From positions 21,230,557-21,294,556 of the forward strand of contig CM039511.1 of NCBI GenBank assembly GCA_022432975.1: a stretch of DNA of 64,000 nucleotides, read 5' to 3'. Origin of the DNA: Begonia masoniana (Eukaryota; Streptophyta; Magnoliopsida; Cucurbitales; Begoniaceae). Below, one piece after another: positions 1 through 11,855 of this stretch (position 1 is the first letter of the stretch; each line of letters starts with the position of its first letter). A model generated the notes under the pieces. The model did no database searches. It saw only the letters and a program-made list of their open reading frames with translations, and was not told the origin of the DNA. The translations under genes were made by a program, and so were the position numbers.

Positions 1-1712
1 CCCACTATCTGAAGTGGGGAGCAACACATCAAAGGAGTAGAAAAAATTTCTTCCCTTATTAAATGCTCACCTCCCTCTCTGTCTTTCCGTCTACCTCTCC
101 CTTTTATTTCCCCGAACCATCTTCTGTCAAAGCTTCCCCACCAGACATTGATTTTCACATATCTCCTCATTATTTCCATTATTTCATTTCTCCTTTAAAT
201 CCTCACCTTCCTATCTGTCTCTGTCTCTCCCTCTCTTTAAAGAATGGAGGTTTCTGCTCCTCCTGATTTCGTCATCCTTCTATCTCTCTCTCTCTCCATA
301 AACTTTTTTCCTATCAACGCTCCCTCCCAGACCCTTAGTTTTCACTCATTTCTCTTTCTATTCTTCAATAAATTTCTCATGTGAAGCCTTTCAGTAGAAA
401 ACACCATCCCTCTCTCTCCAGCTCTCCTCGATCTCGTTTTTCCTTGTTGTTGTTGTAATCGGGTAGAGTGGAATATTTTACTTGGAGCTTTGGTTTCGGG
501 AGCCACAAGCTAAAGGTATTCGGTCTACGTTTACTCACTGTTAATGACATTTTTGGTTCCGTTGAGTATATCAAATTTTTGAGTTGGAAAGTTATAGCTT
601 TACTCTCTATAAATATTGGTTGAAATAAATGATAGAATCTTGGGTTTTGGAAAAACCATTTATTATTCTGAAATAGTAGAATGACTATTGAATGAGAGTT
701 TTTATAAAGGATTCTGGCATGGGTGTGAGTTGGACTCTAGCTGGACCGCGATCTAACTTTTTTTGGACCAAGATTTGACTATATTTTGGCAGAAAATAAA
801 TGGATCTTTTTAAAGAAAAGAAAGTTGGGAATTTAAGATACAAATTTTAACCCAAATTTTTCTAATATTATTTTGGATAGGTACCCAACTATTAAATGAA
901 TATTTAGATTCTTGAAATTCGAACTAGTAGATAGATTGAGTTCTGACCTGTTGTAAGTTTACTTGAGGTAGAGTTTATTTTATTTTCGGTTAAGTATATT
1001 TAAAACATAAAATATCTATCTAATTTTATGCCATTGTTTTACTCACATTCATTTTTATCAATTGCATACTTTTATCAATTGATGTAAACTGCAATTTTAA
1101 CTAAAAGTAATAGGACAATTGTATAAGTCGTGTCCTTGGGTGCAAAATCCTAAACCTGATCAGGGTAATTTTGGCTTGCGACCACAAATAGTACATGTTT
1201 TTAAATCATGGTGACGAACGCCAAGCGTCGATGTTTTTAATCTCTTTCATAAAATGTTATAAATTGTTGAACATAAGCATACATATTTTATTGCTGCCAG
1301 AAATAAATTCTATGCCTATTGAGTTTAGTCGACTCACCCCAAACGACTACTATTTTTCAAGATCTAATCAAGAAGAGCCTTAGTTACCAGATCAGAGGCA
1401 ATAAGTCTTTAAATAAATAATTTTTCCTTGGAAGACTCATTTTAAATTTTAAGGTTGGATATTTATTGAAAACGTGTAAGCTTTATTTGTTTACTGCACA
1501 CTGTAATTTATTTGGACTTATATCATCATATTATTTAGTGTCACTCATTGCACTAGTTTTAATGCAACTGTTCTGGGCCCGGGCTTTATATTCATTTATA
1601 AAATTTTTCCGCTACGTTTCCTGAGAAAATAAGATTAAGAGTCGGACGGTTGACCCGATTTTTGGGTCGGTCGCCCCTCGTTCTGTTTTGAGTCCCATTT
1701 AGGGACGTGACA
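1..1712 (+). repeat. 5' LTR of element A (lacks its first ~7 bases)
   Basis: This stretch matches 7270-7716 and then 10610-11855 almost continuously by eye, with scattered substitutions and small indels. It is CT-rich near the start, has a hinge resembling GTAATCGGGT at about 457, and ends in CCCATTTAGGGACGTGACA. The full LTR would be about 1.72 kb. Small open frames in it are not conserved coding sequence. Confidence 0.88.
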
Positions 1713-1719
1713 GAAAATT

Positions 1720-1731
1720 TGATAGCAGAGC
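1720..1731 (+). other. Primer binding site of element A (degenerate, initiator tRNA-Met)
   Basis: Seven bases after the 5' LTR, the sequence TGATAGCAGAGC matches the usual plant primer site TGGTATCAGAGC at 10 of 12 positions. The position is right for minus-strand priming. The two mismatches fit an old element. Confidence 0.7.
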
Positions 1732-1848
1732 CCAGGTTCCCATCTTGAAAAGTGACACTTTTAGGATAGATGATGTGATGATATACAAGAATTATTAGTG
1801 TGCAAAAAGACGTATTTTGACCTCATAATTAAATTATTTTTCAGATTT

Positions 1849-2730
1849 ATGAAAATGCCCCCAAGAAGAGTCTCCAGGAACCGTACCCCTGCAGCACCTA
1901 CTACGCAATCAGTTGAATCGCACCCTATTGATCCACTTATTGCTCTGAGAGACACGCTTCATAATATATTTCAAGGACACGGCAATCAAACGTAGAAGAC
2001 CGCCACATGAATTACTTTATGCAGTGGGAGCAGATGAACTTACAAGTGTTTGTGGGTGGTGCTGACCCTCGAATTGCAAAACATTGGTTAAGGGTGATTC
2101 TTAAGAAGTTGACAACTCTAAAAGCTCCAACATAATATTGGGTTGGATTTGCAACCTATCAATTTGAGAAAATGGCCGAAGTTTAGTGGAGATCTCTGAA
2201 GTTGGACTACCCTATTATAGATATGACCTGGACCCGGTTCGAAACACTTTTCAGAGATAATTATTGCAATGTCGAACATCGGCAGAAGATGATCACGACG
2301 TATCACAACTTGGAGCAGGGAAATCTTACCGTACTAGAATATCACGCCAAGTTTATGGAATTCTCTCAATATATTAATAACATGGACCCGGTGGATAGGC
2401 TGGTGAAGTTTCGAATGAATTTAAGATCCAAGATCAAACACAATTTGTCGGGCTTTGCATTTAATTCTCTTCCTGAAGTGGTTGTTGCTGCTCAACATGT
2501 TGAGGCAGATTTGGAAGAACAATTTGGCGTATACAAAGGGAAAGAAAAAGGTGATTAGCCTGTGGGAAGCAAGATAACAAAAAGGGACTTTAAGAAGGGG
2601 AAGAACCGTGAAGGCCCAAATCAATATAACTTTGGCGGACCCTCTAGTGCTATATCTTATTCCAGTGGACGTCCAGGACCATGTGTTTGTCACTCTTGTG
2701 GACAACCTGGACACTTGAGAAAAGATTTTC
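1849..2730 (+). pseudogene. gag of element A, broken
   Basis: The start is ATG at 1849 (MKMPPRRVSR), a typical Tekay-type gag opening rich in basic residues and proline. The first frame stops at 1993. Capsid-like sequence then continues in another frame with further stops near 2133, 2187 and 2556. The clearest capsid stretch is 2202-2555, with the usual spacing of WTRFETLFRDNY and later EADLEEQFGVYKGKEK. A CCHC zinc knuckle lies at 2688-2729 but its last cysteine is phenylalanine, so nucleic-acid binding is probably lost. Most stops are one transition away from CAG, CAA or TGG. Confidence 0.85.
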
Positions 2731-4860
2731 CTACTCATCAAAAACCTCAAACTAATTCAACCTCTTTCCAATCAATTCCTAGTTGGCCTAGTTTTGGAGG
2801 TAACAGAGGATTTCAGAGTCAGGACCAGCATTATCAGCATCAATATCAGCCCTCTGGTACTAGTTTCCAAAAGTCTACTGGGTACCAACAGAGCTTTGCT
2901 TCTAACACCACTCCTGCTGTGACTTCAAATCACATGGCTAGTGAAAATCCTAGTTCATCGAGGGGTGGATTCGAAGGCGGCAACAGAGGAAAGGAGAAGA
3001 TGACTGGCCAAGGTTATGCAGTTACAGGGTCTGAGCCTCTTGATCTATCTGGCCATGGTGTCATTGATGGTACGATTTCCTTATTTAATACTATGATGCA
3101 CATCTTTTTTGATACTGAAGCAACGCATTCATTTATTTCTACATATTATGTTCATGCTTTAGACATAACTATAGAAAAACTTGATAGTCCTCTTATTTTG
3201 AGTATCTCTATGAACAAGAAACATGAAATGAATCTCATTGTTCGATATACGGCTATTGTGATTAATGAGCACGAGCTACCTACCGACCTTATAGTTGTGC
3301 CTATGGATCAATTTGATGTGATTCTGGGTATGGATTGGTTAAATATCTATAAAGTAATAATTAATTGTCATCGGAGAAGTATAACCCTTACTTTGAAGGA
3401 TGGAAAAGTTTTGATACATCCATTGGAGCTATATGAAAATATTTTTGCTATTAGCGATAACTATGTTACGATAACTTCTGATACATCCGTGGTTTGTGTT
3501 TACCCTGATGTTTTTCCTGACAATTTACCTAGGTTACCACCCAATCGAGAGATTGAGTTCTGTATCGACTTAATGCCTAACACAGCTCCAATTTCAACTG
3601 CTCCGTTCCACATGGCTCCTGCTAAGTTGAGAGAGTTAAAAACCCAGCTAAATGATTTATTGCAAAAGGGTTTTATTCAGAACAGTGTTTCGCCGTGGGG
3701 TTCACCTGTCTTATTCGCAAAGAAGCAGGATGGTTCGCTTCGGTTGTGTATAGATTATCACAAATTAAATCACGTGACAGTCAAAAATAAATATCCTCTA
3801 CTAAGAATTGATGATCTATTTGACCAGCTCGGAGGATCAAAGTACTTATCAAAAATCGATTTGAGATCTGGCTACCACCAATTAAAAATTCGTGAACCGG
3901 ATATTACTAAAATAGCTTTTTGTACTCGCTATGGACACTATGAATTTCTGGTGCTTCCGTTCAGACTGACTAATGCACCAGAAGCTTTTATGGACCTGAT
4001 GAATCGAGTCCTTCAGCCTTACCTTGATCATTTCGTGGTGATATTCATTGACGATATTTTAATATATTCTAAGTCTCGTGAGGAGCATATGGAACATCTA
4101 AGAATTGTCTTGCAAACGTTGCGTGAACACCAGCTATTTACAAAACAAGAGAAATGCGACTTTTGGATGATAGAAGTGAAGTTCTTGGGTCATGTCGTTT
4201 CTCAGAATGGCATCTCAGTAGACCCCGTTAAGGTCAAAGTGGTGTTAGAATGGAAACCACCCAATAATGTTATTGAAGTAGGGAGTTTCTTGGGTTTGGT
4301 TGGTTATTATCGACGATTCATCCAGGACTTTTCTTCTATTGATATGCCTCTGACTCAATTATTCAGGAAAGATATAAAGTTTATTTAGGACGATAAATGT
4401 CAAATGGCTTTTGAAGAACTTAAGCAGAAGTTGAGTACTGCGCTAGTTTTAGCAGTACCTGATGAAAGTTTACCATATGCAGTATATACAGATGCGTCAG
4501 GAGTCGGTTTGGGATGTGTTTTAATGCAGCAAAGTAATAGCAGATGCATCTCAACAGCTAAAGGCGCATGAGCGAAATTATCCTATACACGATTTGGAAT
4601 TAGCTGCTATTATTTTTGCTCTGAAGATTTGGCGAAGTTATTTGTATGGAACCAAATTTGAAATATTTTCTGACCATAAGAGCTTAAAGTATCTATTTAC
4701 GTAGCGTGATCTAAATCTTCGGCAGTGTCGATGGATGAAGTATATGGGAGATTATGATTTTAAATTAGAGTATCGTCCTGGAAAGGTTAATATTGTAGAT
4801 GATGCCTTGAGTCGTTACCCTCAAGGATTTCTTTCTAGTTTTTTGTTAGAAGATTATGAA
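2731..4860 (+). pseudogene. Protease, reverse transcriptase and RNase H of element A, broken
   Basis: The frame stays open from 2562 to 4385. The aspartic protease site at 3111-3119 reads D-T-E where D-S/T-G is needed, so catalysis is probably lost. The linker [16 protein letters not shown] (about 3500-3545) precedes the reverse transcriptase, whose catalytic motif FIDD lies at 4044-4055. A TAG at 4386, where tryptophan is expected, ends this frame. RNase H continues to about 4840 ([16 protein letters not shown]), with a frameshift near 4530 and a TAG near 4702. The order and motifs are standard for Ty3/gypsy. Confidence 0.9.
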
Positions 4861-7205
4861 CTACATTACCAGGAAGATAGTCAAACAGTTCAAGTATTTA
4901 ATTTGGTTGCTACCCCCACACTCCTTCATCGTGTTAAAGACATGCAGAAATTTGATGATGAATTAAAAGAAAGACTTGAGAAGATTCGGTCTGGTGAACA
5001 ATTTGACAGTTGGGAAGCCAGCTCCGATGGATTTTTGTTATTCAAAAGGCGAGTTATGGTATCTAAAGATTTGGAATTGAGACAAGTCGTTTTAGCAGAG
5101 ACACACAAGTCCAGATTTGCTATACACTCAGGTAGCACTAAGATGTACCATGACTTGAAGCGTCAGTATTGGTGGGTTGGAATGAAACGAGATGTGGCAG
5201 AACACGTTTCCCGATGTTTGACTTGTCAACAGGTTAAGGCTGAACACCAGAGACTAGCTGGGTTATTGCAACCCTTACCTATTCCTGAGTAGGAGTGAGA
5301 TAGGATGACCATGGATTTTGTAACAGGATTGTCAAGGACACTACAAAAATTTGATGTTGTGTGGGTGATTGTAGATAGAGTGACAAAGTTAGCCCATTTT
5401 ATTCCAGTCAAAATGTACTTTTCCTTGACAAAGTTAAGTAAGTTGTATGTTGAAAACATTGTTCGTCCTCACGGCGTTCCCTCGAGTATAGTATCTGATA
5501 GAAACCTGAGGTTCACATCAAAGTTTTGGAAAGCCCTTCAAAAAGCTTTGGCACCGAGATAAATTTGAGTACAGCACATCATCTTCAAACAGATAGTCAG
5601 TCTGAACGTACTATTCAAATTCTTGAGGACATGCTGAGATCGTGTGTTCTATAGTTTGATGATAGTTGGATAAACCATTTGTTTTTGGTAGAGTTTTTCT
5701 ACAACAATAGTTACCAAGCCAGTATTGGTTTATCGCCTTATGAAGCCTTATATGGAAGATCTTGTAGATCGCCTTTATGTTGGGCTGAGATTGAGGAACG
5801 TGTTACTCTCGGACCTGATATAATTCGAGAGACAACTGAGAAGGTTCAAAAAATTAAAGAAAGGGTAATTATCAATTTGAACCATGTACTATACACGTTT
5901 TTTCAATTCGCCCCCTGTACTAAAAAAATCGTCAAATCGAACCTTGTACTTTGATTTTGTTATCAGTTTAGACCTTCTATCAACAATTTCATTAAACACT
6001 CATTTAAAAAATTACCAAACGATCTTGGATTCAGTTGAAATTTTTACCACATGTTTACTACTTAATGAGAAGATAATCTGAAAAGTTTTGTAATTTTGTT
6101 ACACATGTACGATTTATTGTAATTTTATTTTTGTATTTTATAAAAATATGATAATAAATCATACAAATTTTAGAAAATCACGAAACGTTTTCTATTATCT
6201 ACCCATAATATTTTGAACATGTGGAAAAGTTTTCAAATAAATCAAATATCGTTTGGTATTTTTTAAAAAATTAATTTATAAAGTAAAGAAGAAACTAAGA
6301 TTAATTTAAAAAAATAGCAAAAGATATTGGATTTATTTGAAACTTGTTGCACATGTTTATCACATTATGCGTAGATAATAGAAAAATTATCGTAATTTTT
6401 TAAAAGTTGTATGATTTATTATAATATTTTTATAAATTACAAAAATAAAATTACAATAAATCGTACATATGTTAAAAAAACACGAAAAGTTTCAAAGATT
6501 CTTCTCATTAAGTAGTGAACCTGTGGTAAAAATTTCAACTGAATCCAAGATCGTTTGGTAATTTTTTTAAATGAGGATTTAATGAAATTGTTGATAGAAG
6601 GTCTAAATTGATAACAAAATCAAAATACAGGGTTCGATTTGACGGTTTTTTTAGTACAAGGGGCGAATTAAAAAAACGTGTATAGTACATGGTTCAATTT
6701 GATAATTACCCTTAAAGAAAGGTTGAAAACAGTTCAAAGCCGTCATAAAAGTTATGCTGATCTTCTAAGAAGAGAAGTTGAGTTTGAAGTAGAGGACTTC
6801 GTATTATTGAAAGTAAGACATAGTCGTGGTGTAAGTCACTTTGGTGTAACAGGGAAATTGGCTCCCAAATTTATTGGCCCGTTTCAAATCATAGAACGAG
6901 TTGGTTCAGTGGCTTACCATTTTGACTTACCACCACAGTTGAATTATATTCATAATGTCTTCCATGTTTCTATGTTAAGAAAATACATCTCTAATCCGTC
7001 ACATGTCATATCCTGGACAATGGTACCTATCTAAGAAAATGTCTCTTACGAGGAGGAGCCTAAGAAAATTTTAAGCCGAGATATCAAGGTACTGCGTCGT
7101 CGTGAGGTACCCTTAGTAAGAGTGCAATGGAAGAATCACAGCGAAAGAGAATCCACTTGGGAACTCGAATCGAAGATAAGAATAAAGTATCCTCATTTGT
7201 TTACC
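4861..7205 (+). pseudogene. Integrase and chromodomain-like tail of element A, broken and split by a MITE
   Basis: The integrase zinc-binding region (H-H-C-C, ending CLTCQQVKAEHQ) lies at about 5095-5250. It is followed by TAG and TGA codons at 5290-5300 where the family has tryptophans. The catalytic core runs about 5305-5850, with a frameshift near 5560 and a stop near 5652. A foldback MITE interrupts it at 5863-6711. The reading then resumes at 6712 with the SH3-like GPF region (FIGPFQIIERVGS) and HNVFHVSML. After a TAA near 7032, a chromodomain-like segment (VLRRREVPLVRVQWKNH) runs to about 7205. The tail suggests insertion directed to chromatin in the ancestral element (inference). Confidence 0.87.
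5863..6711. mobile_element. Foldback Mutator-like MITE inside the integrase of element A
   Basis: The element is 849 bp. It begins GGGTAATTATCAA and ends with the inverse TTGATAATTACCC. The two halves are inverted copies over most of their length. It is flanked by a perfect 9-bp direct repeat, TTAAAGAAA, at 5854-5862 and 6712-6720. A 9-bp target duplication is the hallmark of the Mutator superfamily. There is no transposase, so it must have been moved in trans. Removing it and one copy of the repeat restores continuity of the host integrase region. Confidence 0.88.
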
Positions 7206-7251
7206 TATGTGTTCACAGTTGATCCAAATTTCGAAGATGAAATTTCATTAA

Positions 7252-7262
7252 TTGGGAGAAAA
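7252..7262 (+). other. Polypurine tract of element A
   Basis: TTGGGAGAAAA directly precedes the TGTGAGACCC start of the 3' LTR. This is the expected position and composition for the plus-strand primer of an LTR retrotransposon. Confidence 0.7.
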
Positions 7263-8240
7263 TGTGAGACCCACTATCTGAAGTGAGGAGCAACACGTCA
7301 AAGGAGTAGAAAAAATTTCTTCCCTCATTAAACGCTCACCTACCTCTCTGTCTCTCTATCTACCTCTCCCTTTTATATCCCCAAACCATCTTCTATCAAA
7401 GCTTCCCCAACAGACATTGATTTTCACCTATCTCTCTCATTCTTTCCATTATTTCATTTCTCCATTAAATCCTCACCTTCCTCTCTTTAAAGAATGGAGG
7501 TTTCTGCTCCTCCTGATTTTGTCCTCCTTCTATCTCTCTCTCTCACTCCATAAACTTGTTTCCTATCAACACTCCCTCCCAGACCCTTAGTTTTCACTCA
7601 TATCTCTTTCTATTCTTCAATAAATTTCTTATGTGAAGCCTTTTAGTAGAAAACACCATCCCTCTTTATCCAGCTCTACTCGATCTCGTTTTTCCTTGTT
7701 GTTGTTGTAATCGGGTTGTAACGTCCCTAATTTCTATATACATAAATCCTAAAAGTCCCGAAAATTTAAACTTTTACATTTCCTCTTATAATTGGACTTG
7801 CCTATTACCCTCGTCTATTCTCATACAATTTTCATTTTTCATTTATCGATTCATTTCCCTTTTCATTTCATTCATCAATCGTGAGAGAATAGACTCAGGC
7901 ATTAAATTCGTATCTACCAACATTCAAAGACTAATTACTTTATTCAGCGGAAGTCTATCTAATTGTGGAAACCTCGGTAATTTAAACTTAGGCGTCAATA
8001 CTAAAACAATAAAGACATGCAGAGAATTAAGTTTTTTCCTCTCGGGTTTCATCGGTTTAAACAGTAGGGGTAGCTGATTCTCTCTATCGGGTTTGGACGA
8101 ATGGTACAATGGGGGTCGACGTTATAACAGACAAGAATGGATAATAGAAACAGAAGACAGCGTGGACGACGGAGACAAAAGGCAGTGTTCTTTGGACGTG
8201 GACAATGACTTTCTTACAGAAACACTTAACTGAACTTTAT

Positions 8241-8530
8241 CGTCCACAGACTTACTTAGACTTTTCGTCCACAGACCACGTGACTTCATCGTCCCCAGTC
8301 CACGTGACTTCATTGTCCACGGGCTACATAAACTCATCGTCCACAGACTTACTTAGACTTTTCGTCCACAGACCACGTGACTTCATCGTCCCTAGTCCAC
8401 GTGACTTCATTGTCCACGGGCTACATAAACTCATCGTCCACAGACTAACGTCCATAGACTTACTTAAACTTAACATCCACAGACCACATGATTTTATCAT
8501 CCACAGTCCACGTGACTTCATTGTCTCCAG
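8241..8530. repeat. Tandem repeat, ~97-bp unit, three copies, inside solo LTR B
   Basis: CGTCCACAGACTTACTTAG recurs at 8241 and 8338, and a diverged form begins near 8435. Each unit is built from shorter CGTCCACAG and CCACGTGACTTCAT motifs, so it is a repeat of repeats. Related GGACGAC motifs continue to about 8606. Open frames here on both strands follow the repeat and are not taken as genes. Confidence 0.8.
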
Positions 8531-9175
8531 CTTTGGACTCGCCCCTAACTTTGGATGATGACTCGTCCACTTACTCTGGACGACGTCCATACTTTGGACG
8601 ACTACTAAAAACTTATAAAATCCCGACTCTAAACCATGCATTACCCGATCGATCGCCCCTTCCTGGCGATCGATCGGCTAGCTCTCTGGATTTTTTCCAG
8701 AGAGCTGCCTTCATATTCTTTCCCCTGTACCTACACATCATTCACTCAGAACTTCCAGAAACATTTAAAACATCGATATCAATTGTCATTTCATCAACGT
8801 TAGTATTTACACTATCTAGACACCAAGCATCCTAAAATGGGTTTCTATGCAATTTATTTCATATCATCACCCATCAACCCATTTAAACCCATAACCCTCA
8901 AAATACATAACCTATGCTCCCACGGGTCAAATTCGCACCGACTGCACAGCGCACTCCCACGGCATTCTTTTTCAATCAACTCATTCCTTGGGTAGAAGAA
9001 CCACATTCTCACCTTGCTCAAGATTACCTACACCATAAAACATTCTATGAGCTAAAAAGCTCAACAAGCTTCGTAAATGAGACATGCATGCTGTGCTTAT
9101 GCAATTCATAAAAATCATATTGTTCTTTCGTACATTCATTTCTTTCATATACTTTCATTACATATAGGAGGGGTA

Positions 9176-9607
9176 GACAACCTCTGCCCCACCTGAAGCA
9201 GACAACCTTTGTTCCACTTCAAGCAGGGAATGCCAACTTCTAACCCCCGTTGACAACCTTTGCCCCACTTGAAACAGACAACCTTTGTTCTGTCCCAAGC
9301 GGGGAATGTCAACCTCGAGTAGACAACTTCTGCCCCACCTGAAGCAGACAACCTTTCTTCCCTTCAAGCGGGGAATGCCAAACTCGAGCCCCCGTTGACA
9401 ACCTTTGCCCCACTTGAAACAGACAACCTTTGTTCTGTTCTAAGCAGGGAATGTCAACCTCGAGTAGACAACCTCTGCCCCACCTGAAGCAGACAACCTT
9501 TGTTCCCTTTAAGCGGGGAATGCCAAACTCGAGCCCCCGTTGACAACTTTTGCCCCACTTGAAATAGACAACCTTTGTTCTGTTCCAAGCAGGGAATGTC
9601 AACCTCT
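9176..9607. repeat. Tandem repeat, ~145-bp unit, three copies, inside solo LTR B
   Basis: Unit starts are at 9176, 9322 and 9467, so the period is 145-146 bp. Each unit consists of two similar half units of about 73 bp, one with GCCCCACCTGAAGCAGACAA and one with GCCCCACTTGAAACAGACAA. The minus strand is open in several frames across the array. That follows from the repetitive, stop-poor unit and does not indicate a protein. Confidence 0.85.
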
Positions 9608-11855
9608 AGCCCCATAGTACCGTTTACATACATTACTTTAGTTCGTTCTTCTTACATGAAAATGTATGCATAAATCCTTTTTCCATGCTTTTTCATTTTT
9701 AAACATGATGCATGATCGTGAACGGTGCATTAAACATAAAACAATCATAAAGCAGTAACTTAAACCTAAGAAAAACATTTTAGCATAACAAATACCTTAA
9801 CCTACCCATCTGATCTACACCTAGACCATAAGTTCACCAAATCCTCTATCAATGACATTATTTATGGTGTAGGTCAATCGGACAAGCAAGTCTCGAATAC
9901 TTACCAGATGTCCTTAGCAAACCGAGTGCTATCCGTGTGCTTTGTTTACCTAAGCCAATTCACAACACTTGGCATTAAAACCGAGCTTAATCAATCAAAC
10001 TCAGAACTAAAAAACACCACATTAATTATACTTAACTATTCTCCATAACCATAAATATCTTTATTTCAACTGTATCTACTGTGAACCTAACCATTTTTAA
10101 CGCACCCGACCAAACCTCAACCGAACCCTAACTGTTTAAATCCGTGACAACCAGCAACTTACATCCGAAAACTATAGAACCTTACTTAGGATCGTGTTTT
10201 TGGGAAGAACACGCGAAGGGTTGACGGAGCTTGGAGGAGGAATCGGCGTCGGCTTTAGGCACTCGTCGACTGGGAGCCAAAATCGCCAGAGAGCTCGGGA
10301 GGATGATTTCGAAGATGGAAGTCGTTAAGTGTTGAAGAGAGATAGTGATTTTAGGTTTTTAATAGAATTTAACCTATCCAATGACAGTTTTGCCCCTTAG
10401 TAAATTTTCTATTAATCTTCCTCTGATTTCGTTAGTTGATCTACCGATCTGTTTCTCCAAATTTTCTTATCTCACCAATAATTCTGATTTATTTCTAGGG
10501 CTTTAATAAAACTTCTCGTTCGTAAAACGGGATTAATTTACTATATTACAAAAAAAATGTATTTATATTACTAAGATCCAAAACCCGTAAAGCCAGGTGT
10601 TACACGTGTGGAGTGGAATATTTTACTTAGAGCTTTGGTTTCAGGAGCCGCAAGCTAAAGGTATTAGGTCTACGTTTACTCACTGTTAGTGACATTTTTG
10701 GTTTCGTTGAGTATATCAAATTGTTGAGTTGGAAAGTTATAGTTTTACTCTTGTAAATATTGGTTGAAATAAATGATAGAATCTTGGGTTTTGTGGAAAA
10801 ACCATTTATTATTCTGAAATAGTAGAAATACTATTGAATGAGAGTTTTTACAAAGGATTCTGGCATGGGTGTGAGTTAGACTCTAGCTAGACCGCGATCT
10901 AACTTTCTTTGGACCGAAATTTTACTATATTTTGGCAGAAAATAAATGAATCTTTTTAAAGAAAAGAAAGTTGAGAATTTAATATACAAATTTTAACCCA
11001 AATTTTTCCAATATTATTTTGGATAGGTACCTAACTATTAAATGAATATTTGGATTCTTGAAATTCGAACCAGTTGATATATTGAGTTCTGATCTGTTGT
11101 AAGTTCACTTGAGGTAGGGGTTTATTTTATTTTCGGTTAAGTATATTTAAAGCATAAAATATCTATCTAATTTTATGTCATGTTTTACTCACATTCATTT
11201 TTATCAATTGCATACTTTTATCAATTTATGCAAACTGTAATTTTAACTAGAAGTAATAGGACAGCTGTATGAGTCGTGTCCTAGGGCGCGAAACCTTAAA
11301 CCTGATCAGGTAATTTTGGCGTGCGACCGCAGATAGTCGATGTTTTTAAATCATGGCTACGACCGCCGAGCGTCGATGTTTTTAATCTTTTCATAAAATG
11401 TTATAAATTGTTGAACATAAGCATACATATTTTATTGCTGCCGAAAATAAACTCTATCTCTATTGAATTTAAGTCGACTCAGCCCAAACGACTACTATTT
11501 TTTAGGATCTAATCAAGAAGAACTTTAGTTACCGGATCGGAGGCAAGAAGTCTTTAAATAAATAATTTTTCCTTGAAGACTCATTTTAAATTTTAAGTTT
11601 GGACATTTATTGAAAACGTATAAGTTTTATTTGTTTACTGCACACTGTAATTTATTTGGACTTATATCATCATATTATTTAGTGTCACTCGTTGGACCAG
11701 TTTTAATTCAATTGTTCTGAGCCCGGGCTTTATATTTAATTATAAAAAATTTTCACTGCGTTTCCTGAGAAAATAAGAGTAAGAGTCGGGCGGTTGACCC
11801 AATTTTGGGTCTGTCGCCCCTCATTCTGTTGCGAGTCCCATTTAGGGGCGTGACA

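Larger units (their letters stand above)
7717..10604 (-). mobile_element. Probable solo LTR B nested in the 3' LTR of element A
   Basis: A 2888-bp block begins TGTAACGTCCC and ends GGTGTTACA, so it has TG..CA ends with a short inverted repeat TGTAAC/GTTACA. It is flanked by CGGGT (7712-7716) and CGTGT (10605-10609), a 5-bp target duplication with one change. It has no gag-pol sequence, primer site or second LTR copy, so a solo LTR left by recombination is the simplest reading. Read on the minus strand it starts TGTAACACCTGG and ends GGGACGTTACA, similar to other gypsy LTRs here. It holds two tandem arrays. Confidence 0.75.
1..11855 (+). mobile_element. Ty3/gypsy LTR retrotransposon A (chromovirus-like), decayed and nested
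   Basis: Two long LTRs flank a gag-pol region read on the plus strand. The 3' LTR starts with TGTGAGACCC at 7263, and the window opens about seven bases inside the matching 5' LTR. Both LTRs end in GACGTGACA or GGCGTGACA. Domain order is gag, zinc knuckle, protease, reverse transcriptase, RNase H, integrase and a chromodomain-like tail, which is the Ty3/gypsy order. Long LTRs plus the C-terminal chromodomain suggest the Tekay/Del lineage (inference). Many stops and frameshifts make it non-autonomous. A MITE and an apparent solo LTR are inserted in it. The 5' target duplication lies outside the window, so it cannot be checked. Confidence 0.9.
7263..11855 (+). repeat. 3' LTR of element A, split by an insertion
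   Basis: The LTR runs 7263-7716 and resumes at 10610-11855. Excluding the insertion and its duplication it is about 1.70 kb, matching the 5' copy. Differences from the 5' LTR include a short deletion in the CT-rich leader near 7475 and scattered substitutions. It ends with GGGGCGTGACA at 11855. The divergence seen by eye suggests an old insertion. Confidence 0.87.

Noticed and set aside
9145..9602. Three overlapping minus-strand frames rich in KVVCF and GQRLST repeats
   Set aside because: They translate the 145-bp tandem array in different phases and share no known domain.
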